Assembly (NCBI GenBank): GCA_964023205.1
Contig: OZ026847.1
Span: 13,709,182-13,773,181 of the forward strand
Reading direction: 5' to 3'
DNA: 64,000 bases
DNA from: Lutraria lutraria
Taxonomy: Eukaryota; Mollusca; Bivalvia; Venerida; Mactridae
Below are positions 1 to 13,339 of the stretch, piece after piece. The notes under the pieces are model-generated. The model worked only from the letters and a program-made list of their open reading frames with translations, ran no database searches and was not told where the DNA came from. Position 1 is the first letter of the stretch; each line of letters starts with the position of its first letter. The position numbers were made by a program, and so were the translations under genes.

Positions 1-3000
1 GAATGCATGACCGGGCAACCTGGGGGGGACATGGTCTCGGACTGGAGAATGCATGACCGGGCAACCAGGGAAGGGGGAACATGGTCTCGGACTGGAGAAA
101 GCATGACCGGACAACTTGGGGGGGACATGGTCTCGGACTGGAGAATGCATGACCGGGCAACCTGGGGGGGACATGGTCTCGGACTGGAGAAAGCATGACC
201 GGACAACCTGTGGGGGACATGGTCTCGGACTGGAGAAAGCATGACCGGACAACCTGGGGGGGACATGGTCTCGGACTGGAGAAAGCATGACCGGACAACC
301 TGGGGGGGACATGGTCTCGGACTGGAGAAAGCATGACCGGACAACCTGGGGGGGACATGGTCTCGGACTGGAGAATGCATGACCGGGCAACCTGGGGGGG
401 ACATGGTCTCGGACTGGAGAAAGCATGACCGGACAACCTGGGGGGGACATGGTCTCGGACTGGAGAATGCATGACCAGGCAACCTGGGGGGGACATGATC
501 TCGGACTGGAGAATGCATGACCGGGCAACCTGGGGGGGACATGGTCTCGGACTGGAGAATGCATGACCGGGCAACCAGGGAAGGGGGAACATAGTCTCGG
601 ACTGGAGAATGCATGACCGGACAACTTGGGGAGGACATGGTCTCGGACTGGAGAAAGCATGACCGGACAACTTGGGGGGGACATGGTCTCGGACTGGAGA
701 ATGCATGACCGGGCAACCTGGGGGGACATGGTCTCGGACTGGAGAAAGCATGACCGGACAACCTGGGGGGGACATGGTCTCGGACTGGAGAAAGCATGAC
801 CGGACAACCTGGGGGGGACATGGTCTCGGACTGGAGAATGCATGACCGGGCAACCTGGGGGGGGACATGGTCTCGGACTGGAGAAAGCATGACCGGACAA
901 CCTGGGGGGACATGGTCTCGGACTGGAGAAAGCATGACCGGACAACCTGGGGGGGACATGGTCTCGGACTGGAGAAAACATGACCGGACAACCTGGGGGG
1001 GACATGGTCTCGGACTGGAGAATGCATGACCGGGCAACCTGGGGGGGACATGGTCTCGGACTGGAGAATGCATGACCGGGCAACCAGGGAAGGGGGAACA
1101 TGGTCTCGGACTGGAGAAAGCATGACCGGACAACCTGGGGGGGACATGGTCTCGGACTGGAGAATGCATGACCGGGCAACCTGGGGGGGACATGATCTCG
1201 GACTGGAGAATGCATGACCGGGCAACCTGGGGGGGACATGGTCTCGGACTGGAGAATGCATGACCGGGCAACCAGGGAAGGGGGAACATGGTCTCGGACT
1301 GGAGAATGCATGACCGGACAACTTGGGGAGGACATGGTCTCGGACTGGAGATAGCATGACCGGACAACTTGGGGGGGACATGGTCTCGGACTGGAGAATG
1401 CATGACCGGGCAACCTGGGGGGACATGGTCTCGGACTGGAGAAAGCATGACCGGACAACTTGGGGGGGACATGGTCTCGGACTGGAGAATGCATGACCGG
1501 GCAACCTCGGGGGGACATGGTCGCGGACTGGAGAAAGCATGACCGGACAACCTGGGGGGGACATGGTCTCGGACTGGAGAAAGCATGACCGGACAACCTG
1601 GGGGGGACATGGTCTCGGACTGGAGAATGCATGACCGGGCAACCTGGGGGGGACATGGTCTCGGACTGGAGAAAGCATGACCGGGCAACCGGGGCGTGGG
1701 GAACATGGTCTCGGACTGGAGAAAGCATGACCGGACAACCTGGGGGGGACATGGTCTCGGACTGGAGAATGCATGACCGGGCAACCTGGGGGGACATGGT
1801 CTCGGACTGGAGAATGCATGACCGGGCAACCTGGGGGGGACATGGTCTCGGACTGGAGAATGCATCACCGGGCAACCTGGGGGGGACATGGTCTCGGACT
1901 GGAGAATGCATGACCGGGCAACCTGGGGGGGACATGGTCTCGGACTGGAGAATGCATGACCGGGCAACCAGGGAAGGGGGAACATGGTCTCGGACTGGAG
2001 AAAGCATGACCGGACAACTTGGGGGGGACATGGTCTCGGACTGGAGAATGCATGACCGGGCAACCTGGGGGGGACATGGTCTCGGACTGGAGAAAGCATG
2101 ACCGGACAACCTGTGGGGGACATGGTCTCGGACTGGAGAAAGCATGACCGGACAACCTGGGGGGGACATGGTCTCGGACTGGAGAAAGCATGACCGGACA
2201 ACCTGGGGGGGACATGGTCTCGGACTGGAGAAAGCATGACCGGACAACCTGGGGGGGACATGGTCTCGGACTGGAGAATGCATGACCGGGCAACCTGGGG
2301 GGGACATGGTCTCGGACTGGAGAAAGCATGACCGGACAACCTGGGGGGGACATGGTCTCGGACTGGAGAATGCATGACCAGGCAACCTGGGGGGGACATG
2401 ATCTCGGACTGGAGAATGCATGACCGGGCAACCTGGGGGGGACATGGTCTCGGACTGGAGAATGCATGACCGGGCAACCAGGGAAGGGGGAACATGGTCT
2501 CGGACTGGAGAATGCATGACCGGACAACTTGGGGAGGACATGGTCTCGGACTGGAGAAAGCATGACCGGACAACTTGGGGGGGACATGGTCTCGGACTGG
2601 AGAATGCATGACCGGGCAACCTGGGGGGACATGGTCTCGGACTGGAGAAAGCATGACCGGACAACCTGGGGGGGACATGGTCTCGGACTGGAGAAAGCAT
2701 GACCGGACAACCTGGGGGGGACATGGTCTCGGACTGGAGAATGCATGACCGGGCAACCTGGGGGGGGACATGGTCTCGGACTGGAGAAAGCATGACCGGA
2801 CAACCTGGGGGGACATGGTCTCGGACTGGAGAAAGCATGACCGGACAACCTGGGGGGGACATGGTCTCGGACTGGAGAAAGCATGACCGGACAACCTGGG
2901 GGGGACATGGTCTCGGACTGGAGAATGCATGACCGGGCAACCAGGGAAGGGGGAACATGGTCTCGGACTGGAGAAAGCATGACCGGACAACCTGGGGGGG

Positions 3001-6000
3001 ACATGGTCTCGGACTGGAGAATGCATGACCGGGCAACCTGGGGGGGACATGATCTCGGACTGGAGAATGCATGACCGGGCAACCTGGGGGGGACATGGTC
3101 TCGGACTGGAGAATGCATGACCGGGCAACCAGGGAAGGGGGAACATGGTCTCGGACTGGAGAATGCATGACCGGACAACTTGGGGAGGACATGGTCTCGG
3201 ACTGGAGAAAGCATGACCGGACAACTTGGGGGGGACATGGTCTCGGACTGGAGAATGCATGACCGGGCAACCTCGGGGGGACATGGTCTCGGACTGGAGA
3301 AAGCATGACCGGACAACCTGGGGGGGACATGGTCTCGGACTGGAGAAAGCATGACCGGACAACCTGGGGGGGACATGGTCTCGGACTGGAGAATGCATGA
3401 CCGGGCAACCTGGGGGGGACATGGTCTCGGACTGGAGAAAGCATGACCGGGCAACCGGGGCGTGGGGAACATGGTCTCGGACTGGAGAAAGCATGACCGG
3501 ACAACCTGGGGGGGACATGGTCTCGGACTGGAGAATGCATGACCGGGCAACCTGGGGGGACATGGTCTCGGACTGGAGAATGCATGACCGGGCAACCTGG
3601 GGGGGACATGGTCTCGGACTGGAGAATGCATGACCGGGCAACCTGGGGGGGACATGGTCTCGGACTGGAGAATGCATGACCGGGCAACCTGGGGGGACAT
3701 GGTCTCGGACTGGAGAATGCATGACCGGGCAACCAGGGAAGGGGGAACATGGTCTCGGACTGGAGAATGCATGACCGGACAACTTGGGGAGGACATGGTC
3801 TCGGACTGGAGAAAGCATGACCGGACAACTTGGGGGGGACATGGTCTCGGACTGGAGAAAGCATGACCGGACAACTTGGGGGGGACATGGTCTCGGACTG
3901 GAGAATGCATGACCGGGCAACCTGGGGGGACATGGTCTCGGACTGGAGAAAGCATGACCGGACAACCTGGGGGGGACATGGTCTCGGACTGGAGAATGCA
4001 TGACCGGGCAACCTGGGGGGGACATGGTCTCGGACTGGAGAATGCATGACCGGGCAACCTGGGGGGGACATGGTCTCGGACTGGAGAATGCATGACCGGA
4101 CAACTTGGGGAGGACATGGTCTCGGACTGGAGAAAGCATGACCGGACAACTTGGGGGGGACATGGTCTCGGACTGGAGAATGCATGACCGGGCAACCTGG
4201 GGGGGACATGGTCTCGGACTGGAGAAAGCATGACCGGACAACCTGGGGGGGACATGGTCTCGGACTGGAGAAAGCATGACCGGACAACCTGGGGGGGACA
4301 TCGTCTCGGACTGGAGAATGCATGACCGGGCAACCTGGGGGGGACATGGTCTCGGACTGGAGAATGCATGACCGGGCAACCAGGGAAGGGGGAACATGGT
4401 CTCGCACTGGAGAATGCATGACCGGGCAACCGGGGCGTGGGGAACATGGTCTCGGACTGGAGAAAGCATGACCGGACAACCTGGGGGGGACATGGTCTCG
4501 GACTGGAGAATGCATGACCGGGCAACCTGGGGGGGACATGGTCTCGGACTGGAGAAAGCATGACCGGACAACCTGGGGGGGACATGGTCTCGGACTGGAG
4601 AATGCATGACCGGGCAACCTGGGGGGGACATGATCTCGGACTGGAGAATGCATGACCGGGCAACCTGGGGGGGACATGGTCTCGGACTGGAGAATGCATG
4701 ACCGGGCAACCAGGGAAGGGGGAACATGGTCTCGGACTGGAGAATGCATGACCGGACAACTTGGGGAGGACATGGTCTCGGACTGGAGATAGCATGACCG
4801 GACAACTTGGGGGGGACATGGTCTCGGACTGGAGAATGCATGACCGGGCAACCTGGGGGGACATGGTCTCGGACTGGAGAAAGCATGACCGGACAACCTG
4901 GGGGGGACATGGTCTCGGACTGGAGAAAGCATGACCGGACAACCTGGGGGGGACATGGTCTCGGACTGGAGAAAGCATGACCGGACAACCTGGGGGGGAC
5001 ATGGTCTCGGACTGGAGAAAGCATGACCGGACAACCTGGGGGGGACATGGTCTCGGACTGGAGAATGCATGACCGGGCAACCTGGGGGGGACATGGTCTC
5101 GGACTGGAGAAAGCATGACCGGACAACCTGGGGGGGACATGGTCTCGGACTGGAGAATGCATGACCAGGCAACCTGGGGGGGACATGATCTCGGACTGGA
5201 GAATGCATGACCGGGCAACCTGGGGGGGACATGGTCTCGGACTGGAGAATGCATGACCGGGCAACCAGGGAAGGGGGAACATGGTCTCGGACTGGAGAAT
5301 GCATGACCGGACAACTTGGGGAGGACATGGTCTCGGACTGGAGAAAGCATGACCGGACAACTTGGGGGGGACATGGTCTCGGACTGGAGAATGCATGACC
5401 GGGCAACCTGGGGGGACATGGTCTCGGACTGGAGAAAGCATGACCGGACAACCTGGGGGGGACATGGTCTCGGACTGGAGAAAGCATGACCGGACAACCT
5501 GGGGGGGACATGGTCTCGGACTGGAGAATGCATGACCGGGCAACCTGGGGGGGGACATGGTCTCGGACTGGAGAAAGCATGACCGGACAACCTGGGGGGA
5601 CATGGTCTCGGACTGGAGAAAGCATGACCGGACAACCTGGGGGGGACATGGTCTCGGACTGGAGAAAGCATGACCGGACAACCTGGGGGGGACATGGTCT
5701 CGGACTGGAGAATGCATGACCGGGCAACCTGGGGGGGACATGGTCTCGGACTGGAGAATGCATGACCGGGCAACCAGGGAAGGGGGAACATGGTCTCGGA
5801 CTGGAGAAAGCATGACCGGACAACCTGGGGGGGACATGGTCTCGGACTGGAGAATGCATGACCTGGCAACCTGGGGGGGACATGGTCTCGGACTGGAGAA
5901 AGCATGACCGGGCAACCGGGGCGTGGGGAACATGGTCTCGGACTGGAGAAAGCATGACCGGACAACCTGGGGGGGACATGGTCTCGGACTGGAGAATGCA

Positions 6001-9000
6001 TGACCGGGCAACCTGGGGGGACATGGTCTCGGACTGGAGAATGCATGACCGGGCAACCTGGGGGGGACATGGTCTCGGACTGGAGAATGCATGACCGGGC
6101 AACCTGGGGGGGACATGGTCTCGGACTGGAGAATGCATGACCGGGCAACCTGGGGGGGACATGGTCTCGGACTGGAGAATGCATGACCGGGCAACCAGGG
6201 AAGGGGGAACATGGTCTCGGACTGGAGAAAGCATGACCGGACAACTTGGGGGGGACATGGTCTCGGACTGGAGAATGCATGACCGGGCAACCTGGGGGGG
6301 ACATGGTCTCGGACTGGAGAAAGCATGACCGGACAACCTGTGGGGGACATGGTCTCGGACTGGAGAAAGCATGACCGGACAACCTGGGGGGGACATGGTC
6401 TCGGACTGGAGAAAGCATGACCGGGCAACCTGGGGGGGACATGGTCTCGGACTGGAGAAAGCATGACCGGACAACCTGGGGGGGACATGGTCTCGGACTG
6501 GAGAATGCATGACCGGGCAACCTGGGGGGGACATGGTCTCGGACTGGAGAAAGCATGACCGGACAACCTGGGGGGGACATGGTCTCGGACTGGAGAATGC
6601 ATGACCAGGCAACCTGGGGGGGACATGATCTCGGACTGGAGAATGCATGACCGGGCAACCTGGGGGGGACATGGTCTCGGACTGGAGAATGCATGACCGG
6701 GCAACCTGGGGGGGACATGGTCTCGGACTGGAGAAAGCATGACCGGACAACCTGGGGGGGACATGGTCTCGGACTGGAGAAAGCATGACCGGACAACCTG
6801 GGGGGGACATGGTCTGGGACTGGAGAATGCATGACCGGGCAACCTGGGGGGGACATGGTCTCGGACTGGAGAATGCATGACCGGGCAACCGGGGCGTGGG
6901 GAACATGGTCTCGGACTGGAGAAAGCATGACCGGGCAACCTGGGGGGGACATGGTCTCGGACTGGAGAATGCATGACCGGGCAACCTGGGGGGGACATGG
7001 TCTCGGACTGGAGAATGCATGACCGGGCAACCGGGGCGTGGGGAACATGGTCTCGGACTGGAGAAAGCACGACCGGACAACCTGGGGGGGACATGGTCTC
7101 GGACTGGAGAATGCATGACCGGGCAACCGGGGCGTGGGGAACATGGTCTCGGACTGGAGAAAGCATGACCGGACAACCTGGGGGGGACATGGTCTCGGAC
7201 TGGAGAATGCATGACCGGGCAACCTGGGGGGGACATGGTCTCGGACTGGAGAATGCATGACCGGACAACTTGGGGAGGACATGGTCTCGGACTGGAGAAA
7301 GCATGACCGGGCAACCTGGGGGGGACATGGTCTCGGACTGGAGAAAGCATGACCGGACAACCTGGGGGGGACATGGTCTCGGACTGGAGAAAGCATGACC
7401 GGACAACCTGGGGGGGACATGGTCTCGGACTGGAGAATGCATGACCGGGCAACCTGGGGGGGACATGGTCTCGGACTGGAGAATGCATGACCGGGCAACC
7501 TGGGGGGGACATGGTCTCGGACTGGAGAATGCATGACCGGGCAACCAGGGAAGGGGGAACATGGTCTCGGACTGGAGAATGCATGACCGGACAACTTGGG
7601 GAGGACATGGTCTCGGACTGGAGAAAGCATGACCGGACAACTTGGGGGGGACATGGTCTCGGACTGGAGAATGCATGACCGGGCAACCTGGGGGGACATG
7701 GTCTCGGACTGGAGAAAGCATGACCGGACAACCTGGGGGGGACATGGTCTCGGACTGGAGAAAGCATGACCGGACAACCTGGGGGGGACATGGTCTCGGA
7801 CTGGAGAATGCATGACCGGGCAACCTGGGGGGGGACATGGTCTCGGACTGGAGAAAGCATGACCGGACAACCTGGGGGGACATGGTCTCGGACTGGAGAA
7901 AGCATGACCGGACAACCTGGGGGGGACATGGTCTCGGACTGGAGAAAGCATGACCGGACAACCTGGGGGGGACATGGTCTCGGACTGGAGAATGCATGAC
8001 CGGGCAACCTGGGGGGGACATGGTCTCGGACTGGAGAATGCATGACCGGGCAACCAGGGAAGGGGGAACATGGTCTCGGACTGGAGAATGCATGACCGGG
8101 CAACCGGGGCGTGGGGAACATGGTCTCGGACTGGAGAAAGCATGACCGGACAACCTGGGGGGGACATGGTCTCGGACTGGAGAATGCATGACCGGGCAAC
8201 CTGGGGGGGACATGGTCTCGGACTGGAGAAAGCATGACCGGACAACCTGGGGGGGACATGGTCTCGGACTGGAGAATGCATGACCGGGCAACCTGGGGGG
8301 GACATGATCTCGGACTGGAGAATGCATGACCGGGCAACCTGGGGGGGACATGGTCTCGGACTGGAGAATGCATGACCGGGCAACCGGGGCGTGGGGAACA
8401 TGGTCTCGGACTGGAGAAAGCATGACCGGACAACCTGGGGGGGACATGGTCTCGGACTGGAGAATGCATGACCGGGCAACCGGGGCGTGGGGAACATGGT
8501 CTCGGACTGGAGAAAGCATGACCGGACAACCTGGGGGGGACATGGTCTCGGACTGGAGAATGCATGACCGGGCAACCTGGGGGGGACATGGTCTCGGACT
8601 GGAGAAAGCATGACCGGACAACCTGGGGGGGACATGGTCTCGAACTGGAGAATGCATGACCGGGCAACCAGGGAAGGGGGAACATGGTCTCGGACTGGAG
8701 AATGCATGACCGGACAACCTGGGGAGGACATGGTCTCGGACTGGAGAATGCATGACCGGGCAACCTGGGGGGGACATGGTCTCGGACTGGAGAATGCATG
8801 ACCGGGCAACCGGGGCGTGGGGAACATGGTCTCGGACTGGAGAAAGCATGACCGGACAACCTGGGGGGGACATGGTCTCGGACTGGAGAATGCATGACCG
8901 GGCAACCGGGGCGTGGGGAACATGGTCTCGGACTGGAGAAAGCATGACCGGACAACTTGGGGGGGACATGGTCTCGGACTGGAGAATGCATGACCGGGCA

Positions 9001-9173
9001 ACCTGGGGGGGACATGGTCTCGGACTGGAGAAAGCATGACCGGACAACCTGGGGGGGACATGGTCTCGGACTGGAGAAAGCATGACCGGACAACCTGGGG
9101 GGGACATGGTCTCGGACTGGAGAATGCATGACCGGGCAACCTGGGGGGGACATGGTCTCGGACTGGAGAATGC

Positions 9174-11376
9174 ATGACCGGGCAACCTGGGGGGGACATG
9201 GTCTCGGACTGGAGAATGCATGACCGGGCAACCAGGGAAGGGGGAACATGGTCTCGGACTGGAGAATGCATGACCGGACAACTTGGGGAGGACATGGTCT
9301 CGGACTGGAGAAAGCATGACCGGACAACTTGGGGGGGACATGGTCTCGGACTGGAGAATGCATGACCGGGCAACCTGGGGGGGACATGGTCTCGGACTGG
9401 AGAAAGCATGACCGGACAACCTGGGGGGGACATGGTCTCGGACTGGAGAATGCATGACTGGGCAACCTGGGGGGAACATGGTCTCGGACTGGAGAATGCA
9501 TGACCGGACAACTTGGGGAGGACATGGTCTCGGACTGGAGAAAGCATGACCGGACAACTTGGGGGGGACATGGTCTCGGACTGGAGAATGCATGACCGGG
9601 CAACCTGGGGGGGACATGGTCTCGGACTGGAGAAAGCATGACCGGACAACCTGGGGGGGACATGGTCTCGGACTGGAGAAAGCATGACCGGACAACCTGG
9701 GGGGGACATGGTCTCGGACTGGAGAATGCATGACCGGGCAACCTGGGGGGGACATGGTCTCGGACTGGAGAATGCATGACCGGGCAACCAGGGAAGGGGG
9801 AACATGGTCTCGGACTGGAGAATGCATGACCGGACAACCTGGGGAGGACATGGTCTCGGACTGGAGAATGCATGACCGGGCAACCTGGGGGGGACATGGT
9901 CTCGGACTGGAGAATGCATGACCGGGCAACCGGGGCGTGGGGAACATGGTCTCGGACTGGAGAAAGCATGACCGGACAACCTGGGGGGGACATGGTCTCG
10001 GACTGGAGAATGCATGACCGGGCAACCGGGGCGTGGGGAACATGGTCTCGGACTGGAGAAAGCATGACCGGACAACTTGGGGGGGACATGGTCTCGGACT
10101 GGAGAATGCATGACCGGGCAACCTGGGGGGGGACATGGTCTCGGACTGGAGAAAGCATGACCGGACAACCTGGGGGGGACATGGTCTCGGACTGGAGAAA
10201 GCATGACCGGACAACCTGGGGGGGACATGGTCTCGGACTGGAGAATGCATGACCGGGCAACCTGGGGGGGACATGGTCTCGGACTGGAGAATGCATGACC
10301 GGGCAACCTGGGGGGGACATGGTCTCGGACTGGAGAATGCATGACCGGGCAACCAGGGAAGGGGGAACATGGTCTCGGACTGGAGAATGCATGACCGGAC
10401 AACTTGGGGAGGACATGGTCTCGGACTGGAGAAAGCATGACCGGACAACTTGGGGGGGACATGGTCTCGGACTGGAGAATGCATGACCGGGCAACCTGGG
10501 GGGGACATGGTCTCGGATTGGAGAAAGCATGACCGGACAACCTGGGGGGGACATGGTCTCGGACTGGAGAAAGCATGACCGGACAACCTGGGGGGGACAT
10601 GGTCTCGGACTGGAGAATGCATGACCGGGCAACCTGGGGGGGACATGGTCTCGGACTGGAGAATGCATGACCGGGCAACCAGGGAAGGGGGAACATGGTC
10701 TCGGACTGGAGAATGCATGACCGGACAACCTGGGGAGGACATGGTCTCGGACTGGAGAATGCATGACCGGGCAACCTGGGGGGGACATGGTCTCGGACTG
10801 GAGAATGCATGACCGGGCAACCGGGGCGTGGGGAACATGGTCTCGGACTGGAGAAAGCATGACCGGACAACCTGGGGGGGACATGGTCTCGGACTGGAGA
10901 ATGCATGACCGGGCAACCGGGGCGTGGGGAACATGGTCTCGGACTGGAGAAAGCATGACCGGACAACTTGGGGGGGACATGGTCTCGGACTGGAGAATGC
11001 ATGACCGGGCAACCTGGGGGGGACATGGTCTCGGACTGGAGAAAGCATGACCGGACAACCTGGGGGGGACATGGTCTCGGACTGGAGAAAGCATGACCGG
11101 ACAACCTGGGGGGGACATGGTCTCGGACTGGAGAATGCATGACCGGGCAACCTGGGGGGGACATGGTCTCGGACTGGAGAATGCATGACCGGGCAACCTG
11201 GGGGGGACATGGTCTCGGACTGGAGAATGCATGACCGGGCAACCAGGGAAGGGGGAACATGGTCTCGGACTGGAGAATGCATGACCGGACAACTTGGGGA
11301 GGACATGGTCTCGGACTGGAGAAAGCATGACCGGACAACTTGGGGGGGACATGGTCTCGGACTGGAGAATGCATGA
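9174..11376. repeat. Higher-order repeat block of about 890 bp inside the array
   Basis: The same order of unit variants recurs at about 890-bp spacing, which is 19 units. The series of 51-bp AGGGAAGGGGG, GGGGAGG and AAAGC units at 9730 returns at 10621, that at 9872 returns at 10763, and that at 10295 returns at 11185 (offsets 890-891). A looser copy starts at 9174. Longer blocks occur to the left: the CTGTGGGGG variant is at 211, 2114 and 6341, and the GACCAGGC variant at 477, 2380, 5167 and 6607. Confidence 0.85.
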
Positions 11377-11419
11377 CCGGGCAACCTGGGGGGGACATGG
11401 TCTCGGACTGGAGAATGCA

Positions 11420-11844
11420 TGACCGGGCAACCTGGCGGGATATGGTCTCGGACTGGAGAATGCATGACCGGGCAACCGGGGAGGGAGGAACATGGTCTCG
11501 GACTGGAGGATGCATGACCGGGCAACCCGGGGGGATATGGTCTCGGACTGGAGAATGCATGACCGGATAACCGGGGGGGGATATGGTCTCGGACTGGAGA
11601 ATGCATGACCGGACAACTGGGGAGGGAGGAACATGGTCTCGGACTGGAGAATGCATGACCGGACAACTGGGGAGGGAGGAACATGGTCTCGGACTGGATA
11701 ATGCATGACCGGGCAACCGGGGAGGCAGGAACATGGTCTCGGACTGGAGAATGCATGACCGGGCAACTGGGGGGGGATATGGTCTCGGACTGGAGACTGC
11801 ATGACCGTGCAACCGGGGAGGGAGGAACATGGTCTCGGACTGGG
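11420..11844. repeat. Degenerate right edge of the array
   Basis: The last nine or so units diverge from the body. GGACATGG becomes GGATATGG, the G run becomes GGGGAGGGAGGAAC, and private substitutions accumulate (GGAGGATGC, GGATAATGC, ACCGTGC). The last recognisable unit fades out at TGGGAATGAGG near 11844. This is the pattern expected where unequal exchange stops homogenising edge copies. Confidence 0.85.
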
Positions 11845-11970
11845 AATGAGGCATTCACTAACGGTAAAATAAACGAGAACTATCGACTGTGGCACAAAGC
11901 TAAAAATAAGTACAATCAGCGACCATATAATTATTCAACTTTGACAGTTTAATAAAATCGCACTATGCAA

Positions 11971-12948
11971 GAGGTGGTTTACTGTATACAGATCAAAGCA
12001 CTGAAGCCACTGAATTTGACAGGGTTTTCAAAATGTGCAGTAGCTAGTAATTTCTCACTGTATGTCATGACTGATGATGTTCATGAAGAATTAGTAAAGT
12101 TTCATGAATTGTTCATGAAAGTTCATCAAAAATTCATCCAAATAATTCATCAACAGTTCATGAACCTAGGATTCATGAACTGTTCATCAACTCAGATCCT
12201 TTACAATACATCCATTTTCATGAACTATTAACATCAGTTCATGAACAATTCATGCGAATTAATGAATATTTCATCAAGGTTCATCAAAATAATTCATCAA
12301 TAGTACATGAACCTATGTTTGATGAACGGTTCATAAACAATCGTGAAGCTGTTCCTGAACATCATTAGTTCATGAAGTTTCATGAATTCAGGGATTTTTT
12401 GGGGGCGATTTTATAGCCGAAATTCAGTCATATTCCCAATAGAAAATAGTATCTTTTTTTCCCAATTCACAGACAAAAATTCCTAATCCCCAATTTTATG
12501 TGTTCATTAACATCACTATTGGTAGTAAATACCTTATTCTGCTACTGTTTTATGTGTAAATAAGTAGAATAAGTTGAACATTGCAAAAATTGTAGTTATG
12601 CATTTGTTCCCAATTTTGATTAAAACACCGCCAAAATTCCCAATCCCAAGGGTATGGGTCATATTCCCAAAATACCCAGAAAAAAACCTGGAATTGTTCA
12701 TAAAAGGTTCATGAAAATAATTCATTCATCAACAATTCATGTTCTTGAACATTTGTTCATGAACTTCATAGGGACCAAGTTCATGAACCAAGTGCCCAAT
12801 TTGTAGTTCATTAATAAAATCATGAGCTATTCATAAATAAGATCATAAACATTTCGTAAACTGTTCATCAAGTTCTCGACAGGGACAAGCCTTTGATTTT
12901 TTTAAGGATAGATTTAACTTTGTTCCTGAGAATACTCTCAGTACTTTT
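11971..12948 (+). repeat. TTCATGAA-rich dispersed repeat, copy 1 (with nested MITE)
   Basis: A dispersed repeat that opens with CTGTATACAGATCA, continues through TTTTCAAAATGTGCAGTAGCTA and a dense field of TTCATGAA/TTCATCAA/GTTCATGAAC palindromic words, and ends with GACAGGGACA..CCTTT, AAGGATAGATTTAACTTTGTTCC and CTCTCAGTACTTT. The same landmarks occur in the same order at 37537-38167, and the last 110 bp occur in reverse at 62908-63020. This copy is interrupted by the MITE at 12389-12690. No coding potential is seen and the class is unknown to me. Confidence 0.85.
12389..12690 (+). mobile_element. Non-autonomous DNA transposon (MITE), CAGG..CCTG ends, 5-bp TSD GAATT
   Basis: 302-bp element inserted in the TTCATGAA repeat. 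It starts CAGGGATTTTTTGGGGG and ends CCCAGAAAAAAACCTG, which are imperfect inverted ends. It is flanked by GAATT at 12384-12388 and again at 12691-12695. The interior is rich in TTCCCAAT words and has no long frame. A sister copy lies at 13340-13636. The CAGG ends recall hAT-type elements, but hAT usually makes 8-bp duplications, so the superfamily is left open. Confidence 0.85.
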
Positions 12949-13339
12949 TAAATAGGATAAGGGGCATTACCGAAAAATAAATTAGGGTTTATTCCTATAT
13001 ATTTAAGTAGCCTTAGCCTATACAGCCGAAATTTGATTTTGTGTCAAACACTTGTGGGTTTACCCAGAAGACAAACATAAATATAAGTTAAACATTGAAA
13101 CATAATTATTGAAGAATAGATGTACTGTAGTTAAGATCAAAACAAGTTGTTGTCTGTGTTATTGCATTTGCTCTACAGATGCGTCCTGTCCCCATAAGCA
13201 AGTACAGCAAGACTGCGATGAATGTGTAATGTGATCACATTATAGCTAGACTTTTTCATAAAAAATAGTCAAGCTAAAGATGACGTCAACATGGTTAAAC
13301 TGATATTAATAAAATTCCAATCAGAGATAGTTCAAAACT

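Larger units (their letters stand above)
1..11844. repeat. Large 47-bp minisatellite/satellite array, about 250 units
   Basis: Head-to-tail copies of a 47-bp unit whose core reads CATGGTCTCGGACTGGAG followed by AATGCATGACCGGGCAACC and a run of about seven G. Unit classes are visible. AATGC units usually have CCGGGCAAC and AAAGC units have CCGGACAAC. The G run is 6, 7 or 8 long (46, 47 or 48 bp). Two 51-bp classes carry AGGGAAGGGGGAAC or GGGGCGTGGGGAAC after CAACC, and another class has CTTGGGGAGGAC. The array is already under way at base 1, so its full size is unknown. Every unit contains GGTCTC and several CATG words. Plus-strand frames close about once per three units at GCATGA; minus-strand consensus frames never close. 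Nothing suggests it is expressed. I infer a heterochromatic or subtelomeric-type tandem repeat; a centromeric role cannot be judged from sequence. Confidence 0.97.

Noticed and set aside
7..11570. The many 63-126-codon plus-strand frames starting MTGQPGGDMVSDW
   Set aside because: They are phase repeats of the 47-bp unit, each ending at the GCATGA stop of a unit; no sign of selection or expression.
1..11844. A CRISPR array
   Set aside because: Adjacent units are nearly identical throughout, with no unique spacers, and the surrounding genome is eukaryotic.
1865..11854. A 3329-codon minus-strand reading frame as a giant repeat protein gene
   Set aside because: It lies wholly within the tandem array, all three frames are open by consensus, unit lengths are not multiples of three, and there is no splice site, promoter or domain. 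It is a by-product of repeat composition.
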